From positions 1 to 6,329 of the forward strand of contig VBOM01000184.1 of NCBI GenBank assembly GCA_005877535.1: a DNA stretch of 6,329 nucleotides, read 5' to 3'. This DNA is from Nitrospirota bacterium (GTDB lineage Bacteria > Nitrospirota > Nitrospiria > Nitrospirales > Nitrospiraceae). A program made the position numbers and the translations under genes. This document shows positions 3,981-6,329 of this stretch, piece after piece. Numbering within the stretch: position 1 is the stretch's first letter; every line of letters starts with the position of its first letter. The notes beneath the pieces were generated by a model. That model had not been told where the DNA came from, made no database searches, and worked only from the letters and a program-made list of their open reading frames with translations.

Positions 3981-5426
3981 CTATTTAAGGCGAACGGTTT
4001 GGTGGCCTTCAGGAGAAGGGCCGGCCAATTTGCTGTGCTTCAGGCCGTATCCCATATAGACCACAATGCCGATGGCAGTCCAGACAGCGAATCGAATCCA
4101 GGTCACCCATGGGAGAAAGCCCATCAAGCCAAGGCAGGCCAGCATTCCCAAAATGGGGACGACCGGCATGAACGGAAGGCGGAATGGGCGGAGCTGGTCG
4201 GGTTTGGTGTAGCGCAGGATCACGACACCGATACAGACCAGGACAAAGGCAAAGAGAGTGCCGATGTTCGTCATGTCCGCCGCATCACCGATGGGAATCA
4301 AGGCAGCAAGCGTGGCCACGGCGATGCCGGTGAGAATGGTGGCATAATGAGGCGTGCCATAGCGCGGATGCACGGTTGACAACCAGGGACTCAGGAGGTG
4401 GTCGCGCGACATGGCAAAGAATACCCGGATCTGCCCCAGCATCATCACGACGAGTACGCTGGTAATTCCAGCTACGGCCCCGATCGCCACAATCGCCGCT
4501 CCCCACTTGAAGCCCACCATACTGAGCGCTTCCGCCACCGGCGCATGGATGTCGATCTGTGCAGCTGGGATCAAGCCGGTCAGGACAGCGGCCACGGCAA
4601 TGTAGAGGGCAGTGCAGATGCTGAGTGAGGCGATGATTCCGATCGGCAGATCCCGTTGAGGGTTCTTGGCTTCTTCCGCGGTCGTCGAGATGGCGTCGAA
4701 TCCGATATAGGCGAAGAACACGATCGCCGCTGCGGCACCGACGCCGGCGAATCCCTGCGGCAGGAAGGGCGTCCAGTTGTCTGGATTCACGGCCGGCGTC
4801 CCCACGCCAATGAAGAAGAGAATGACCGCGAGCTTCAAGCAGACAATGATGCCGGTCGCGCGGGCGCTTTCTTTGATCCCAATGACGAGAATAATGGTGA
4901 CGAGTAACACGATAATGGCGGCGGGGAAGTTTGCCACGCCCCCGTCAGGTCCTCCGGGTGGATGAGTAGCCCAGTGCGGCAGTTCGATCCCGGCCAACCT
5001 GAGCAGATTGTTGAAATAGCCGGACCACCCGATGGCGACGGCGACACAGGCCACACCATATTCGAGAATTAAGTTCCAGCCGGTAATCCAGGCCAGGAAT
5101 TCTCCTAACGTGGCATACGAGTAGGTATAGGCAGAGCCGGCCGCGGGAATCATGGTGGAGAACTCTGCATAGCAGAGTGCCGCGAAGGCGCAGGTCAGGC
5201 CGGAGAGCACAAAGGACAGAATGATTCCAGGCCCTGCCCCGGGCCTGTGTGCATCGCCGACGATGGCGGTGCCGATCAGGACGAAGATGCCTGTGCCGAT
5301 GATCGCGCCTATGCCGAGTGCAGTCAGATCCCAGGCCGTGAGGGTTTTTTTCAAACGATGATCGGGATGAGCTGCGTCCGCGAGGATCTGTTCAATGGAC
5401 TTGGTTCGGAGAAGTCGGCTGATCAC
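3981..5426 (-). CDS. APC-superfamily amino-acid permease, cationic amino acid transporter (CAT/YfnA/ApcT-like) type
   Basis: This is an inner-membrane secondary transporter, probably importing amino acids. It is hydrophobic along almost its whole length with about 12 predicted helices. Numbering from the start used here (481 residues), TM1 carries LGIGAIIGTGIFVLIG (37-52), with the broken-helix GxGxIxGxGIF motif that binds substrate in the LeuT fold. The TM6-7 region carries AYIGFDAISTTAEEAKNPQR (239-258), diagnostic of the CAT group. The loop SRDHLLSPWLSTVHPRYGTP (340-359) is also conserved in APC permeases. Start: the frame is open up to ATG 5487-5489 (502 residues), but GTG 5424-5426 has AGAGGAGG 4 nt upstream and gives the N-terminus MISRLLRTKSIEQILA, which fits the family. 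The 21 extra residues look unconserved. The two starts remain undecided, at about 60:40. Substrate cannot be read from sequence. The gene lies downstream of the C26 hydrolase on the same strand. Confidence 0.93.
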   Translation of the reverse strand: MISRLLRTKSIEQILADAAHPDHRLKKTLTAWDLTALGIGAIIGTGIFVLIGTAIVGDAHRPGAGPGIILSFVLSGLTCAFAALCYAEFSTMIPAAGSAYTYSYATLGEFLAWITGWNLILEYGVACVAVAIGWSGYFNNLLRLAGIELPHWATHPPGGPDGGVANFPAAIIVLLVTIILVIGIKESARATGIIVCLKLAVILFFIGVGTPAVNPDNWTPFLPQGFAGVGAAAAIVFFAYIGFDAISTTAEEAKNPQRDLPIGIIASLSICTALYIAVAAVLTGLIPAAQIDIHAPVAEALSMVGFKWGAAIVAIGAVAGITSVLVVMMLGQIRVFFAMSRDHLLSPWLSTVHPRYGTPHYATILTGIAVATLAALIPIGDAADMTNIGTLFAFVLVCIGVVILRYTKPDQLRPFRLPFMPVVPILGMLACLGLMGFLPWVTWIRFAVWTAIGIVVYMGYGLKHSKLAGPSPEGHQTVRLK

Positions 5427-5497
5427 CGGACCTCCTCTGGCCGCGGGGATGGCGAGAGGCGCCATAGGGTCAACAAGCTTCTGTTCCATATGGGCTC

Positions 5498-5507
5498 AAG
5501 TATAGCA
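5498..5507 (-). promoter_or_regulatory. Extended -10 promoter candidate for the permease gene
   Basis: The minus strand reads TGCTATACTT, an extended -10 with hexamer TATACT (5 of 6 matches to TATAAT) at 5499-5504. No clear -35 is present. The expected start is near 5492, which gives a leader of about 65 nt to the GTG at 5426 or an almost leaderless message if the ATG at 5489 is used. It is nearly identical to the element upstream of purU (TGCTACACTT). Confidence 0.45.
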
Positions 5508-5530
5508 GGCCTTCTCCATAGGAGAGCCGA

Positions 5531-5566
5531 GCGAGACTGGCGGGACGGGCGAGATGGACGAGGGTT
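5531..5566. repeat. Degenerate 9-bp tandem repeat, about four units
   Basis: GCGAGACTG, GCGGGACGG, GCGAGATGG and ACGAGGGTT follow in strict 9-bp register, with one to several differences between units. It lies in the 207-270 bp gap between the C26 hydrolase and the permease. The same gap also holds a small TCGTG-CCTGA-CACGA hairpin (5616-5630). No gene or convincing terminator is seen there. Confidence 0.45.
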
Positions 5567-5696
5567 CAAGCTTCGAGGATTCCGGAACTTCCAACATTCA
5601 CCGTCATAGGTTGACTCGTGCCTGACACGATGTTCCCTCCCATCCGGCCTTTCCCGCTCGTCGCGGCTTGCTCCCGGATCGCTCGCGTCTCGGGTT

Positions 5697-6329
5697 TCAC
5701 GTACCACGGTCTGTGGAGCGGGCGGCGCGTAGGAAGGCTTCGAACAATCGCCGATGGAAGGGGTGCCGGTCGAAGAGAAATTCCGGATGCCACTGGATGC
5801 CGAGAAAGAAGCGGTTGGTCGGAGATTCGATCGCCTCCACGATACCATCGGGAGCCAGGGCGCTGGCGATCAGCGACGGCGCGATGGCTTTGACGGATTG
5901 ATGGTGCGAGCTATTTACCCGCATCGACACCGATCGTACAATGCGACGGAGTAGACTGCCGGGTGTGACTGTGACGGTGTGACTGAGATTCGTTGCGGGA
6001 GTCCGTTGGCGATGTTGGAGCGGTTTCGAGATTTGGGATGAGATATCCTGAAACAGACTGCCGCCGCAAGCGACATTCATGGTCTGCATGCCCCCGCAGA
6101 TGGCGAGCAGCGGGACATCAGCCTGTCTTGCCAGGTTGACGATGTCCAGTTCAAAACTCGCGCGACGTTCGCTCACGATCCCGAACGGGTAGCGCTGACG
6201 TTCACCGTACAATGACGGTGGAAGGTCCGGTCCGCTTCCTGTGAGGAGGAGTCCGTCAAGCTGCTGCAGGAGACGCCGTCTCGTGGCCCGGTCTGCGAGG
6301 AGTGGAAGCACCAGCGGGACACCGCCGAG
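5697..6329 (-). CDS. Gamma-glutamyl hydrolase, peptidase C26 / class I glutamine amidotransferase-like (PuuD-type), N-terminus outside window
   Basis: The minus-strand frame is open from the window edge to TGA at 5697-5699, giving 210 visible residues of a family usually about 240-260 long. It starts with LGGVPLVLPLL, the first-domain 'GGxPvlLP' strand, so the start codon and a few dozen residues are missing; the internal GTG at 6309-6311 is not the true start. The catalytic Cys is in LLAICGGMQTMNVACGG (visible residue 78, codon 6096-6098), followed by SLFQDI. VNSSHHQSVK and DGIVEAIE follow, and the catalytic His and Glu are in GIQWHPEF (residues 181 and 183). All three triad residues are present. 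Family members hydrolyse gamma-glutamyl amide bonds, for example gamma-glutamyl-GABA in putrescine breakdown, but no other Puu gene is visible here, so the substrate is unknown. The nucleophile elbow is CGG instead of the usual CRG. Confidence 0.92.
   Translation of the reverse strand, partial: LGGVPLVLPLLADRATRRRLLQQLDGLLLTGSGPDLPPSLYGERQRYPFGIVSERRASFELDIVNLARQADVPLLAICGGMQTMNVACGGSLFQDISSQISKPLQHRQRTPATNLSHTVTVTPGSLLRRIVRSVSMRVNSSHHQSVKAIAPSLIASALAPDGIVEAIESPTNRFFLGIQWHPEFLFDRHPFHRRLFEAFLRAARSTDRGT

Noticed and set aside
5423..5848. Minus-strand ORFs 5423-5848 and 5566-5793 across the hydrolase-permease gap
   Set aside because: They are Arg/Pro/Ser-rich, overlap two well-supported genes in other frames, and have no recognisable domain.

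Overview
The window looks like ordinary bacterial chromosome of mid-to-high GC. My best guess is a Nitrospira-like organism (Nitrospirota). This rests on the feel of the proteins and the style of the intergenic repeats, not on a marker gene, so it is an inference. No phage, transposase, CRISPR, tRNA or rRNA is visible. I found no coherent new multi-gene system. The unusual content lies between the genes.

Layout. Positions 1-122 (+) hold the last 39 codons of a PDZ-ended protein, probably a Do/HtrA (DegP/DegQ) serine protease, followed by a hairpin at 134-164. Four minus-strand genes then run through the window: purU (312-1175, formyl-THF deformylase), rimO (1456-2835, S12 methylthiotransferase), a CAT-type amino-acid/cation permease of the APC superfamily (3981 to about 5426, or 5489) and a peptidase C26 gamma-glutamyl hydrolase (5697 to beyond 6329). 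One small plus-strand gene (3546-3974) encodes an unrecognised 142-residue protein with a Pro/Ala-rich tail. It converges on the permease with only 6 bp between the stop codons.

Intergenic content. Two imperfect palindromes, 191-309 and 1302-1453, have related ends, and each ends 2 bp after the stop codon of a minus-strand gene (purU and rimO). The second has arms built from 7-bp tandem repeats. Between rimO and the 142-residue gene lie about 700 bp without an intact gene. This stretch holds the decayed first ~36 codons of a gamma-class carbonic anhydrase/acetyltransferase (hexapeptide-repeat family) gene, which run into three related ~55-bp repeats (3064, 3209, 3332) and several hairpins.

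How the genes relate. purU and rimO are housekeeping genes of one-carbon metabolism and ribosome modification. The C26 hydrolase and the permease could be linked through gamma-glutamyl or amine/amino-acid turnover, but 207-270 bp separate them and the permease has its own candidate promoter. rimO has a consensus-like sigma70 promoter placed so that its transcript would be essentially leaderless. purU and the permease share the extended -10 sequence TGCTAYACTT.
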